From positions 1 to 64,000 of the forward strand of contig JAJPHL010000006.1 of the NCBI GenBank assembly GCA_021325275.1: a stretch of DNA of 64,000 nucleotides. Direction: 5' to 3'. The notes below the pieces were generated by a model that did no database searches, was not told where the DNA came from, and saw only the letters and a program-made list of their open reading frames with translations. Position numbers and translations under genes: made by a program. Origin of the DNA: Terriglobia bacterium (GTDB taxonomy: Bacteria > Acidobacteriota > Terriglobia > JAJPHL01). Of the stretch, positions 56,825 to 64,000 are shown in pieces; positions within the stretch are counted from its first letter, which is position 1, and each line of letters opens with the position of its first letter.

Positions 56825-57667
56825 ATGAACGTCTACCGTTATCGCCTGCATCCCGCTGCGGGCGCTCGCTTCGCAACTCAGCTTGAGGCGGACAGCTTGT
56901 TCGGAGCTGTCGCGTGGGAAGTTGTGCGCCGCTCGGGCGAAGCGGATCTCACGAAGTTGCTGGATCGCTTTCGTAAGGGTGAACCGCCGTTCTTGCTTTC
57001 GAACGCATTTCCCGGCGATCTGTTGGCGCGTCCTTTGGTGTCGGGTGAAGCAGGATGGATCACCCGCGACGAATTCACCGCGATCCGTGAGGGTCGCGCG
57101 CCGGCGTCCAGCGCCAATGCGCCGGCGCTACGCGAAATCCGCGAACTGCACTCGGGATCCGGCGAAGTTTTCGAAACGCGCGATTGGACTTTCGCGAACG
57201 GCCAAAACTATTTTTCAATTTACGCGCGCGTCGCGCCGGAATGGGTCGCGCCGCTCGGAAAATTGCTCGCCGGCGCCGGGGAGCGCGGAATCGGCGCGCG
57301 TCGCGGCATGGGTCGCGGACAGTTCACGCTGGAAGGAGCCCCGGAAGCGTGTCCATGGCTCGATCCGCTGCCGTTTGAAAGCGGATTCGTAACGCTCAGC
57401 AATTTTGTGCCGCAGGACACCGATCCCACCCGCGGGCGCTGGGCGATCGCGGTAAAGTATCCGAAGTTAGCCGGGGAGCCCGGGGGACGTTCGGGCCAAG
57501 ACTCCAATCCTCTAAAAGGGCGCCTGCTGCAACTGCGAGCGGGATCCTGCTTTCAGTGTCCCGGACGGCCGCGTCGCTGGTATGGATCGATGATTCCGGT
57601 CCAGGCGGCGCTGCATTATGGCTTGGCGCTGGCCATAGGTATCAAATGGCCCAATGAACCTGCGTAG
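56825..57667 (+). CDS. csm4: Csm4-like Cas5-type subunit
   Basis: 280 residues. The N-terminal RAMP half has ATQLEADSLFGAVAWEVV and GEPPFLLSNAFPGDLL, typical of Csm4, with a Gly-rich RRGMGRGQFTLEG loop in the middle. A second RAMP-like half follows (SNFVPQDTDPTRGRWAIAV, LRAGSCFQCPGRPRRWYGS, ALHYGLALAIGIKWP). Csm4 caps the complex at the 5' handle of the crRNA and binds Cas10. It is the last gene of the unit; no csm5 or cas6 follows before the response regulator. The gap to csm3 is 35 bases. Confidence 0.85.
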   Translation: MNVYRYRLHPAAGARFATQLEADSLFGAVAWEVVRRSGEADLTKLLDRFRKGEPPFLLSNAFPGDLLARPLVSGEAGWITRDEFTAIREGRAPASSANAPALREIRELHSGSGEVFETRDWTFANGQNYFSIYARVAPEWVAPLGKLLAGAGERGIGARRGMGRGQFTLEGAPEACPWLDPLPFESGFVTLSNFVPQDTDPTRGRWAIAVKYPKLAGEPGGRSGQDSNPLKGRLLQLRAGSCFQCPGRPRRWYGSMIPVQAALHYGLALAIGIKWPNEPA

Positions 57668-57676
57668 TAGTACTCG

Positions 57677-57705
57677 TTGACAGGTCCCATCTAGGACGAT
57701 ACAAT
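57677..57705 (+). promoter_or_regulatory. strong sigma-70 promoter of the response regulator
   Basis: TTGACA at 57677-57682, exactly 17 bases, then TACAAT at 57700-57705. The predicted start, near 57712, gives a 23-base leader before GTG 57735. It separates the response regulator from the csm genes transcriptionally. Confidence 0.85.
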
Positions 57706-57734
57706 CCTCTAGAACTAGCCTTACCATTACATCC

Positions 57735-58427
57735 GTGGCCAACTTAGCGGCAAAACCGAAAGCGCGCGAGAAGTTAAAGAAGATCCGCATCCTGATCGCG
57801 GACGATCATCCGATTTTCCGCGACGGTCTCCGCAAGCTTCTCAGCCTGGAGGAAGACTTTCAGGTGATCGGCGAAGCCGAAGACGGCAAGGAAGCCGTCG
57901 AGATGGTGCAGAAGCTTACGCCCGACATTTTGCTGCTCGACCTGAAGATGCCGAACCTGAGCGGCATCGGAGCGCTCGAAGCGCTGGGCGACAAGAACAA
58001 GACCACGCGCGTAATCGTGTTGACGGCCAGCGAGGATGAAGCGGCCGTGGTGCAAGCGATGCGCATGGGCACGGCCGGGATCGTGTTGAAGCAGACCGCG
58101 ACCGAGCTGCTGATCAAGAGCATCCGCAAAGTTTACGACGGCGAAATCTGGCTCGATAGCCGTATGACCACTGCGGTGATGAAGGAATTCTCGCAGCCGG
58201 CGCCGGTGCGTGAACCGATCAAGACGGTGCTGTCGGCGCGTGAGCGCGAAGTGGTCGCGCTGGTCTGCCAGGGATTCCGCAACAAGGAAATCGCGGAGAA
58301 AATGTTCATCTCCGAGCAGACGGTCAAGAATCACCTCCACAATATCTTCGACAAACTCGGCGTCTCCGACCGCCTCGAGCTCGCGTTGTTTGCGATCCAC
58401 AAGAAACTCAACGAACCGCAACCGTAG
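57735..58427 (+). CDS. NarL/FixJ-family response regulator
   Basis: 230 residues. The receiver domain (about 16-130) has the acidic pocket ILIADDHP, phospho-acceptor D69 in LLLDLKMP, T97 in VLTASE and K119 in GIVLKQT. A LuxR-type helix-turn-helix ends it (LSAREREVVALVCQG, NKEIAEKMFISEQTVKNHLHNIF). It binds DNA when phosphorylated by a partner kinase, which is not in the window. GTG 57735 is the start. Target genes are unknown; the two exported proteins immediately downstream are candidates. Confidence 0.95.
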   Translation: MANLAAKPKAREKLKKIRILIADDHPIFRDGLRKLLSLEEDFQVIGEAEDGKEAVEMVQKLTPDILLLDLKMPNLSGIGALEALGDKNKTTRVIVLTASEDEAAVVQAMRMGTAGIVLKQTATELLIKSIRKVYDGEIWLDSRMTTAVMKEFSQPAPVREPIKTVLSAREREVVALVCQGFRNKEIAEKMFISEQTVKNHLHNIFDKLGVSDRLELALFAIHKKLNEPQP

Positions 58428-58433
58428 TTTTCC

Positions 58434-60245
58434 ATGAAGTATTGCTGGGCCATCTTCGTCGCTGTGGCCTTCGCGCGCGGGCAAGCTGCCATTCCTTTCT
58501 CTCAGTCGTCGCCGATTCTTTCTCCCATGGTCTCAGGCTCTGGCAGCAGCGTGCTTTTCGGAACGTTGTTTTCGACGAGCGGTGTTCCAGGCAGCGGCTA
58601 CAACGTTTGCACTGCGAACGCCGATGGTTCCGGTTTCCGCCAACTCACCAACCTCGCGCCGGCGCAGCGTGTCGAAGATATTTCTATGACCTCCGACGGT
58701 CGCTGGGCGGCGTACACGGTGAATCCGGGCAGCGGTCATGAGGAAGTGCATCTTCTGAATGTCGCGGCGGCACCATCGGTCGGAAGCGATCGCACATTGT
58801 ATAGCGACCCTCAAGGCTGCGTCCTGCCCGTGGCCGTTGGCTTCGGGTACTCCTTGACGTGCCTGCAAACGCCGCATCTTTCCGACGACGGGTCCGCTGT
58901 GTTGTTCGCGCAAGCAAACACGCCCACGTTTTTGGTGGCGAAAAACGATGGCTCGCCGGCCGTGAACTTGCCCGTTTACAGCGGCACGCTGGCGGCGTCG
59001 AGCAAGCGCGTCATTAGCAGCGCGGGACAGGTCGTGTTCACTTCGACCACGGCTTCCGGTGTTTACATCGGCGACGATGTCTATCTGATGAATCTGGACG
59101 GCTCGAACATTCGCAAGATTACACAGTTCAACAGCCGCGCCGACTCGCCGCAAGAAGCAACCATCAGCGCGGACGGTTCGATGATCGCGTTTACCATGCT
59201 CGCCGGTGGCGGAATCAACACGCTCTACACGATTGGTTCCGACGGATATAACTTGAGTGCCGTGGCCGCAGGCTATTACGTGTCTTCCCCCAGCCTGAGT
59301 GCCGATGGTTCGCTGCTGTCTTCCATCGACACGGGACAGGTCGTGTTGCTGAAACTGGGTCCCCCGCAAGTGCGGACGGTGCTGACGCATTTTCAATATC
59401 CCATCGCGGGGGATGCAACCATCAGCGACGATGGAAGCCGCGTGGCATTCGCCAAAGTGCTCAGCATGATTCATCCCGGCATCATTGGCCTTTCCGGCCT
59501 CGTCAGTCTTAATGGTCCAACGGGAGTCTATACCGTGTCGACGGCAACAGGAAGCCCTCAAAGTGTCTACGCGCCGCGCTACGTGTATCCGCCGACGTTG
59601 GCGGTCGCCGGTTCGCTAGCGATCTCCTCCGGCGTCAACTTGACTCTGGATACGTTTGGGTCTGCTTCCTCGTTGCCCTTGCCGCAAACTCTGGCTGGCG
59701 TTTCTCTTACCGTTGGTGGACGCGCTGCACCGTTGTTCTCGGTGAATCCATATCAGATCGCGTATCAGATTCCACCCGACGCAACGATCGGAAACGATGC
59801 GCTTCAGCCGCAATTTGCCGACGGAGTCACGGCCGCTGCGAGTACGGCGAGCGTCGCGGCGCTTATGCCAAGCGTATTGGCATTGATCGGAACCGAGGCG
59901 GCTGTTTTTCACGGTAATACCGGCATTGCTGTCGACGCCACGCATCCCGCCACAGTCGGCGAAGTGTTGGTCATGTACGCGTCCGGTCTCGGGCCCACGA
60001 ATCCAACCGTTCCGGCGGGTTCGGCCGCGCCTGCGAATCCTCCGGCGACGACCGTGAATCAACCGACTGTAACCATCGGTTCCGCGCAAGCGTCAGTGCA
60101 ATTTTCGGGACTGGCGCCGGGTTTTGTGGGTTTGTATCAGGTCAATTTTGTTTTGCCTTTGGGCTTGAATGCGGGGCCTCAGCCATTGGCCCTCTCGATC
60201 GCGGGGCAATCGTTTGGCAGCGGACCCTTTATCAACGTGAAGTGA
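58434..60245 (+). CDS. exported PD40-type propeller protein with TIGR03437 domain, copy 1
   Basis: 603 residues: a short signal peptide (MKYCWAIFVAVAFARGQ), then repeats with TolB/PD40 character (ANADGSGFRQLT, MTSDGRWAAYTVNPG, ISADGSMIAFTM, ISDDGSRVAFAKV) forming a beta-propeller, and the acidobacterial TIGR03437 C-terminal domain (GEVLVMYASGLGPTNPTVPAG, VQFSGLAPGFVGLYQVNFVLP). It is exported; the role is unknown. It starts 6 bases after the response regulator stop and is followed in tandem by a close duplicate. Confidence 0.85.
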   Translation: MKYCWAIFVAVAFARGQAAIPFSQSSPILSPMVSGSGSSVLFGTLFSTSGVPGSGYNVCTANADGSGFRQLTNLAPAQRVEDISMTSDGRWAAYTVNPGSGHEEVHLLNVAAAPSVGSDRTLYSDPQGCVLPVAVGFGYSLTCLQTPHLSDDGSAVLFAQANTPTFLVAKNDGSPAVNLPVYSGTLAASSKRVISSAGQVVFTSTTASGVYIGDDVYLMNLDGSNIRKITQFNSRADSPQEATISADGSMIAFTMLAGGGINTLYTIGSDGYNLSAVAAGYYVSSPSLSADGSLLSSIDTGQVVLLKLGPPQVRTVLTHFQYPIAGDATISDDGSRVAFAKVLSMIHPGIIGLSGLVSLNGPTGVYTVSTATGSPQSVYAPRYVYPPTLAVAGSLAISSGVNLTLDTFGSASSLPLPQTLAGVSLTVGGRAAPLFSVNPYQIAYQIPPDATIGNDALQPQFADGVTAAASTASVAALMPSVLALIGTEAAVFHGNTGIAVDATHPATVGEVLVMYASGLGPTNPTVPAGSAAPANPPATTVNQPTVTIGSAQASVQFSGLAPGFVGLYQVNFVLPLGLNAGPQPLALSIAGQSFGSGPFINVK

Positions 60246-60256
60246 AGGAGTTTTCC

Positions 60257-62089
60257 ATGAAGTATTGCTGGGCCATTTTCGTCGCTGTGGCCTTCGCGCA
60301 CGGGCAAGGCTTTATCGCGGTCTCGATCGCGCCTCCCCCGGTTCTTCCTCCTGCCATCTCCGGATCGGGCGGCAGCCTGCTTTTCGGATCGTCGTTTTCG
60401 ACCAGCGGCGCTCCCGGAAGCGGTTACAACGTTTGCACCGCTAACTCCGACGGTTCCGGTTTCCGCCAACTCACCGCCGCGGCCAGCGCGGCGTCGACAC
60501 AGAGTGTCGAGGCGGTTGCGCTGACTTCCGACGGCCGCTGGGCCGCGTACACTCTCAATCCCGGCACGATCCACGAGGAAGTGCATTTTCTGAATGTGGC
60601 TGCGGCGCCGTCCGTGGGAAGCGACCGCATGTTGTATAGCGATCCGCAAGGCTGCCTTCTGCCGTTGGCCGTCTGCTTCGGGTGTACCTACACCTGCCTG
60701 CGCACACCGCATATTTCCGACGACGGGTCGGCGGTGTTGTTTGCGCAAGCGAACACGCCGTCGTTTCTGGTAGCGAAAACCGACGGCTCCGCCTTGGCGA
60801 AACTGCCGGTGTACTCCGGCGTCTTGGCGGGGTCGAGCAAACGCGCAATCAGCAGCACGGGACAAGTGGTGTTCACTTCAACCGCACTTTCCGCCACGGC
60901 GTCGTCGGCGGGTCAAGTGTACACAATGAACCTGGACGGCTCGAACATCCGCAAGGTCACGCAGTTCACCGACCCCGCTTTCTTGCCGCAGGAGGCAACC
61001 ATCAGCGCGGACGGCTCCATGATCGCTTTCACGCTGCCTAACGCTGCTGGAACGAGCACCATCTTCACGATTCGCTCCAACGGATACGACTTTAGCGCCG
61101 TGGCGGCCGGCAACGTTTACTCGCCGAGTCTCAGCGGCGATGGATCGCTGTTGGCCTACATCGACTCGGGGCAAGTCGTGTTGTTGAAGCTTGGTCCTCC
61201 GCAACTTCGGACTTGGTTGACGAAGGATCAGTACACGACTGCCTACGATGCGACGATCAGCGACGACGGTAGCCGGGTGGCATTTTCCTCGGCCCCCGCC
61301 CTACCAACCTTCCTGGCGGTTGGCGGTGTTGCCATCGGAACTTTTGTCTACGGCGGTTATGGTGCGACGGCCGTCCGCACCGTTTCTACAAGCACGTCGG
61401 TCCTGCAAACGGTCTATGCGCCCCGCTACGTGTATCCGCCGACGTCGGCCGTGGCCGGTTCGCTGGCGTATTCCCCTGGAATCAATTTGACCAACGATGC
61501 AGGAGCGACGGCGTCCTCGCTCCCGTTACCGCAAACTCTTGCCGGCGTGTCACTCACGATCGGCGGACGCGCTGCGCCGCTGACGTCCGTTGATTCGAGT
61601 CACATCAGCTACCAAGTGCCGCCCGACGCGCCGATCGGAAACGACACGCTGCAACCGAAATTCGCCGACGGAGTTACGGCCGCCCCGGCGACGGTGACCG
61701 TCGCCGCGATCCTGCCCAGCGTGTTGACGCTGACTCTAGGTGCGCAGGCGGTCTTTCACGGCAACACCGGCACGGCGGTCGACTCCGAGCATCCCGCAAC
61801 CGCCGGCGAAGTGTTAGTGATGTACGCATCGGGACTCGGTCCCGCGACTCCGGCGGTGCCGGCGGGCACGGCGGCCCCTGCGAATCCTCCCACGATAACT
61901 GTGAATCAGCCGAAGATTGCCGTCGGCACCGCAACGGCGCCGGTGCAGTTTTCGGGACTCGCGCCGGGGCTCGTCGGCGTGTATCAAATCAACTTCGTCG
62001 TGCCTGCTGGACTGAAACCCGGCGCCCAGTCGCTGAGTCTATCAGTCGCCGGCCAATCTGCCGTCCCGGCCGCGCTCTACATCCAATAA
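60257..62089 (+). CDS. exported PD40-type propeller protein with TIGR03437 domain, copy 2
   Basis: 610 residues, closely similar to the preceding gene from the signal peptide (MKYCWAIFVAVAFAHGQG) through the TIGR03437 tail, including YNVCTANSDGSGFRQLT and SSKRAISSTGQVVFTST. The start is ATG 60257 with AAGGAG at 60246-60251; an in-frame GTG at 60242 would place five residues before the conserved signal peptide. The pair arose by tandem duplication, and differences are concentrated in loops of the propeller. Function unknown. Confidence 0.85.
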   Translation: MKYCWAIFVAVAFAHGQGFIAVSIAPPPVLPPAISGSGGSLLFGSSFSTSGAPGSGYNVCTANSDGSGFRQLTAAASAASTQSVEAVALTSDGRWAAYTLNPGTIHEEVHFLNVAAAPSVGSDRMLYSDPQGCLLPLAVCFGCTYTCLRTPHISDDGSAVLFAQANTPSFLVAKTDGSALAKLPVYSGVLAGSSKRAISSTGQVVFTSTALSATASSAGQVYTMNLDGSNIRKVTQFTDPAFLPQEATISADGSMIAFTLPNAAGTSTIFTIRSNGYDFSAVAAGNVYSPSLSGDGSLLAYIDSGQVVLLKLGPPQLRTWLTKDQYTTAYDATISDDGSRVAFSSAPALPTFLAVGGVAIGTFVYGGYGATAVRTVSTSTSVLQTVYAPRYVYPPTSAVAGSLAYSPGINLTNDAGATASSLPLPQTLAGVSLTIGGRAAPLTSVDSSHISYQVPPDAPIGNDTLQPKFADGVTAAPATVTVAAILPSVLTLTLGAQAVFHGNTGTAVDSEHPATAGEVLVMYASGLGPATPAVPAGTAAPANPPTITVNQPKIAVGTATAPVQFSGLAPGLVGVYQINFVVPAGLKPGAQSLSLSVAGQSAVPAALYIQ

Positions 62090-62099
62090 GGAGCACCTC

Positions 62100-63137
62100 A
62101 TGCGTTTTTCGGTGTGTCTCGTTGCATTCGTGGCAATCTCTGCCTCCGCCGACGTGCTGGTCATGAAGAACGGCGACCGCGTCACGGGATCCGTGGTGAA
62201 GAAAGACGGTAAGACGATCACGCTGAAGACCGCAAGTTTCGGCGACGTGACCGCCGCATGGGCCGACGTGGCGTCGCTCGAAGCGGCCGCGCCGCTCACC
62301 GTGGTGCTGGCGGGCGGAAAAACGGTCGCCGGTGCGGTGAACGAATCGGAAGGCACGGTGAAAATCGCCGCGACGGAAGGCCCGGTGACCTCGCCCGCCG
62401 CCGAAGTAGTCGCGATCCGCAACGACGCCGAGGAGAAAAAGTGGGAGCGCCTGCAACACCCCACTTGGTTCGAACTGTGGGCCGGATCGGCGACGGTGGG
62501 TCTCGCGGGAACGGGCGGCAACGCGCGCACCAACAGCTTGACCGTCGCGTTCAATGCCGCGCGCTCCACCAACACCGACAAAACGTATTTGTCGTTTACT
62601 GCGATTGACGCGTCGGCCAGCGTGAACGGCGTGTCCACGCAGACCGCCAAGGCCGTGAGCGGCGGCATTGGATACGATCACCAACTGCGCCCTCGATTGT
62701 TCGTGAACGTCTTCAACAATTACGAATTCGACAAATTCCAGAGTCTCGACTTGCGTTTCACGCTGGGCGGCGGACTCGGCTACAACATGATCAAGACGGC
62801 GCGCCGGCAGCTCGATTTGATCGGCGGCGGCAGCTACGATCGCGCGAATTTCTCGACGCCGCTCGTGCAAAGCGCCGCCGCAGTCTATTGGGGCGACGAT
62901 TTCAATCAAAAACTTGGCGCGCGGTCTACGATCACGCAGCGATTTCGCATGTTCAACGACTTGAACGCCGGCCACGAGTTTCGCACGGTGTTCGATGCGG
63001 TTGCCGCCACGAAAATCGGCCGGGGATTCACGTGGAACTTGGCATTGAACGATCGCTACGAGAGCGTCCCCGCGCCGGGACGCAAGAGTAACGACTGGTT
63101 GTACACCACGGGTCTCGGGTATACGTTCGGGAAGTAA
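62100..63137 (+). CDS. DUF481 family outer-membrane beta-barrel protein
   Basis: 345 residues with a signal peptide (MRFSVCLVAFVAISASA). An N-terminal SH3-like sheet of about 100 residues (DVLVMKNGDRVTGSVVKKDG, KTITLKTASFGDV) precedes the DUF481 barrel: GSATVGLAGTGGNARTNSLT, SGGIGYDHQLRPRLFVNVF and the C-terminal strand YTTGLGYTFGK ending in a Lys rather than Phe. It is probably an outer-membrane protein of unknown transport or structural function, similar to YdiY. TAAGGAGC precedes the ATG. Confidence 0.87.
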   Translation: MRFSVCLVAFVAISASADVLVMKNGDRVTGSVVKKDGKTITLKTASFGDVTAAWADVASLEAAAPLTVVLAGGKTVAGAVNESEGTVKIAATEGPVTSPAAEVVAIRNDAEEKKWERLQHPTWFELWAGSATVGLAGTGGNARTNSLTVAFNAARSTNTDKTYLSFTAIDASASVNGVSTQTAKAVSGGIGYDHQLRPRLFVNVFNNYEFDKFQSLDLRFTLGGGLGYNMIKTARRQLDLIGGGSYDRANFSTPLVQSAAAVYWGDDFNQKLGARSTITQRFRMFNDLNAGHEFRTVFDAVAATKIGRGFTWNLALNDRYESVPAPGRKSNDWLYTTGLGYTFGK

Positions 63138-63147
63138 GAGGGATTCG

Positions 63148-63175
63148 CCACCGAGACACGGAGAACACCAAGAAG
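63148..63175. repeat. caccgagacacggagaa repeat, copy 1
   Basis: A 28-base word beginning gccaccgagacacggagaac. A second copy at 63843-63870 matches at 25 of 28 positions in the same orientation; together they flank the DUF4230 gene. Confidence 0.75.
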
Positions 63176-63181
63176 ACCGGG

Positions 63182-63808
63182 TTAGTTCCGTTCGATCATT
63201 TCGACGTGTTCAAAGCCGAAGTTCTTCAGGAGGGCCGATAGCGCTGCCCGCGCATTGGACTCCGCCGTTTGAACAATGCCTTCCTGCATCGCGGCCTCAC
63301 GGATTTCCATTTCGCCGGTTCGGCGCACTTCGCTTTCCAGTTGCGGATCAACGCTCGAAAAAACTCCGGTGTCGCGTGAATATACCCGTGTCCGTTGATT
63401 GTCCACGCGCGTCGAGAAAATCTCCGCCGCCGGCAGCGTCAGGCGAACGGATCGCCCGTCGACGTGAACGTCAGACGATTGAATCTTGCGCATGTCGACG
63501 CCCGCCGTCACCTCCCCGTGGACGATCAGCAGCAGCCGGTCGCCGATCAGGAACGTGGGGACATAGCGGCTCTCGCGTTGCCCGGTGATCAGTTTTTCCG
63601 CCGAATAAACCACGGTCTCGAGGCGATCGAGTTGTTGAATCTCGCGCACGACCGTAGGCTGTTGGTTGTCGATGTGGAGGGACGAGAGAAAATCCGACAA
63701 GCGGCCGCCCGGCCGGCGTCCCACAACGGTGGTGACCGTCACCAGCGCAATGACAACGCCGATGCCGATGCCCAGAAAAAGTGCATTCCACGCTCTTGTG
63801 CTGCCCAT
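63182..63808 (-). CDS. DUF4230 family protein
   Basis: 208 residues: one N-terminal membrane helix (NALFLGIGIGVVIALVTVTTV), then a conserved body with VVREIQQLDRLETVVYSAEKLI, LLLIVHGEVTAGVDMRKIQSSD, VRLTLPAAEIFSTRVDNQRTRVYSRDTGVF (the DUF4230 core) and a C-terminal helix with ESNARAALSALLKNFGFE. It is a membrane-anchored periplasmic-facing protein of unknown function. ATG 63808 is chosen so that the hydrophobic helix is N-terminal; the longer frame upstream runs through a repeat. Confidence 0.82.
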   Translation of the reverse strand: MGSTRAWNALFLGIGIGVVIALVTVTTVVGRRPGGRLSDFLSSLHIDNQQPTVVREIQQLDRLETVVYSAEKLITGQRESRYVPTFLIGDRLLLIVHGEVTAGVDMRKIQSSDVHVDGRSVRLTLPAAEIFSTRVDNQRTRVYSRDTGVFSSVDPQLESEVRRTGEMEIREAAMQEGIVQTAESNARAALSALLKNFGFEHVEMIERN

Positions 63809-63842
63809 CACTCGACTATAACAAGGACACCGACAGGATTTA

Positions 63843-63870
63843 GCCATCGAGACACGGAGAACGCCGAGAA
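63843..63870. repeat. caccgagacacggagaa repeat, copy 2
   Basis: gccatcgagacacggagaac plus an 8-base extension, 25 of 28 positions identical to the copy at 63148-63175. It lies between the DUF4230 start and the gene running off the window end. Confidence 0.75.
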
Positions 63871-63875
63871 AGGCC

Positions 63876-64000
63876 CTAGACGGCCATCGGAGTGAGACGA
63901 TAAACGCGACCGAACTGGGCCGCTGCTTTGAGGTCGCCCTTCTCGAGCGCTTGGCGCACATGGTCCAGCTTTTGGGCATCCGCAATAGACAAGCACGGAG
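63876..64000 (-). CDS. 3' end of an unidentified gene cut by the window edge
   Basis: On the minus strand the last 41 codons read SIADAQKLDHVRQALEKGDL then KAAAQFGRVYRLTPMAV and a TAG stop at 63878-63876. The strongly helical, non-repetitive composition and the stop just before the repeat suggest a real C-terminus. The family cannot be named from this piece. Confidence 0.5.
   Translation of the reverse strand, partial: PCLSIADAQKLDHVRQALEKGDLKAAAQFGRVYRLTPMAV

Noticed and set aside
53735-57735. CRISPR array beside the csm-like genes
   Set aside because: I read the gaps and flanks for regularly spaced repeats of 25-40 bases and found none. The hairpin repeats elsewhere lack unique spacers of constant length.
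1-64000. tRNA, rRNA or known riboswitches
   Set aside because: No conserved tRNA arms, rRNA segments or recognisable riboswitch cores were seen by eye; a covariance-model scan would be needed to exclude weak ones.

Overview
The window looks like a chromosomal segment of a soil-type Acidobacteriota, probably near Solibacter/Bryobacter. The DNA is GC-rich and carries several protein families typical of that group: a TIGR03435 protein (7249-8127), a TIGR03436 VWFA protein (8193-9404), an SBBP-propeller protein ending in a TIGR03437 domain (14282-17038) and two more TIGR03437 proteins (58434-62089). No rRNA, tRNA, insertion sequence or CRISPR array was recognised. All family assignments were made by reading motifs; no database search was run.

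Layout. 1-9.4 kb: proline-catabolic aldehyde dehydrogenase, two toxin-antitoxin pairs (a VapBC type and a DUF433/DUF5615 type), LolA-like envelope proteins, a radical SAM protein and acidobacterial exported proteins. 9.4-14.1 kb: a PEP-CTERM patch with a TPR lipoprotein and two PEP-CTERM-tailed secreted proteins, each preceded by a matching sigma-54-like motif; no exosortase is present. 17.4-32.2 kb: a respiratory supercluster (Rieske protein, split cytochrome b, octaheme cytochrome c, cupredoxin-like lipoprotein, heme A synthesis, cytochrome oxidase subunits II, I, III, III' and IV, DUF420, small membrane proteins, ferredoxin). Its gaps hold hairpin-forming repeats of several families. 32.5-50.2 kb: a surface-polysaccharide region with glycosyltransferases (GT2, GT4, GT11), a methyltransferase, a Wzm/Wzt-type ABC exporter, a DegT aminotransferase, a WecA/MraY-type initiating transferase, two polytopic membrane proteins and an unrecognised paralogue pair bracketing a radical SAM gene. 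50.2-53.6 kb: an MFS-acyltransferase-acyl-ACP synthetase fusion.

The most unusual locus is 53.7-57.7 kb, four tightly packed genes that read as a stripped-down type III CRISPR effector: a Cas10-like protein starting directly at the Palm1 region (no HD nuclease) with its GGDD cyclase motif apparently replaced by NDGA, a Csm2 with a long zinc-ribbon and Arg/Pro-rich N-terminal extension, a Csm3 that keeps the putative slicer aspartate, and a Csm4. There is no csm5, cas6, csm6, cas1, cas2 or array in the window. If real, it would be an RNA-guided complex that can bind and perhaps cut RNA but cannot cut DNA through HD or make cyclic oligoadenylate.

After it come a NarL-type response regulator with a near-consensus sigma-70 promoter, a tandem pair of exported propeller/TIGR03437 proteins, a DUF481 outer-membrane protein, a DUF4230 protein and a gene cut by the window end. 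Many genes overlap by 1-4 bases, so much of the respiratory and polysaccharide regions is probably transcribed as operons.
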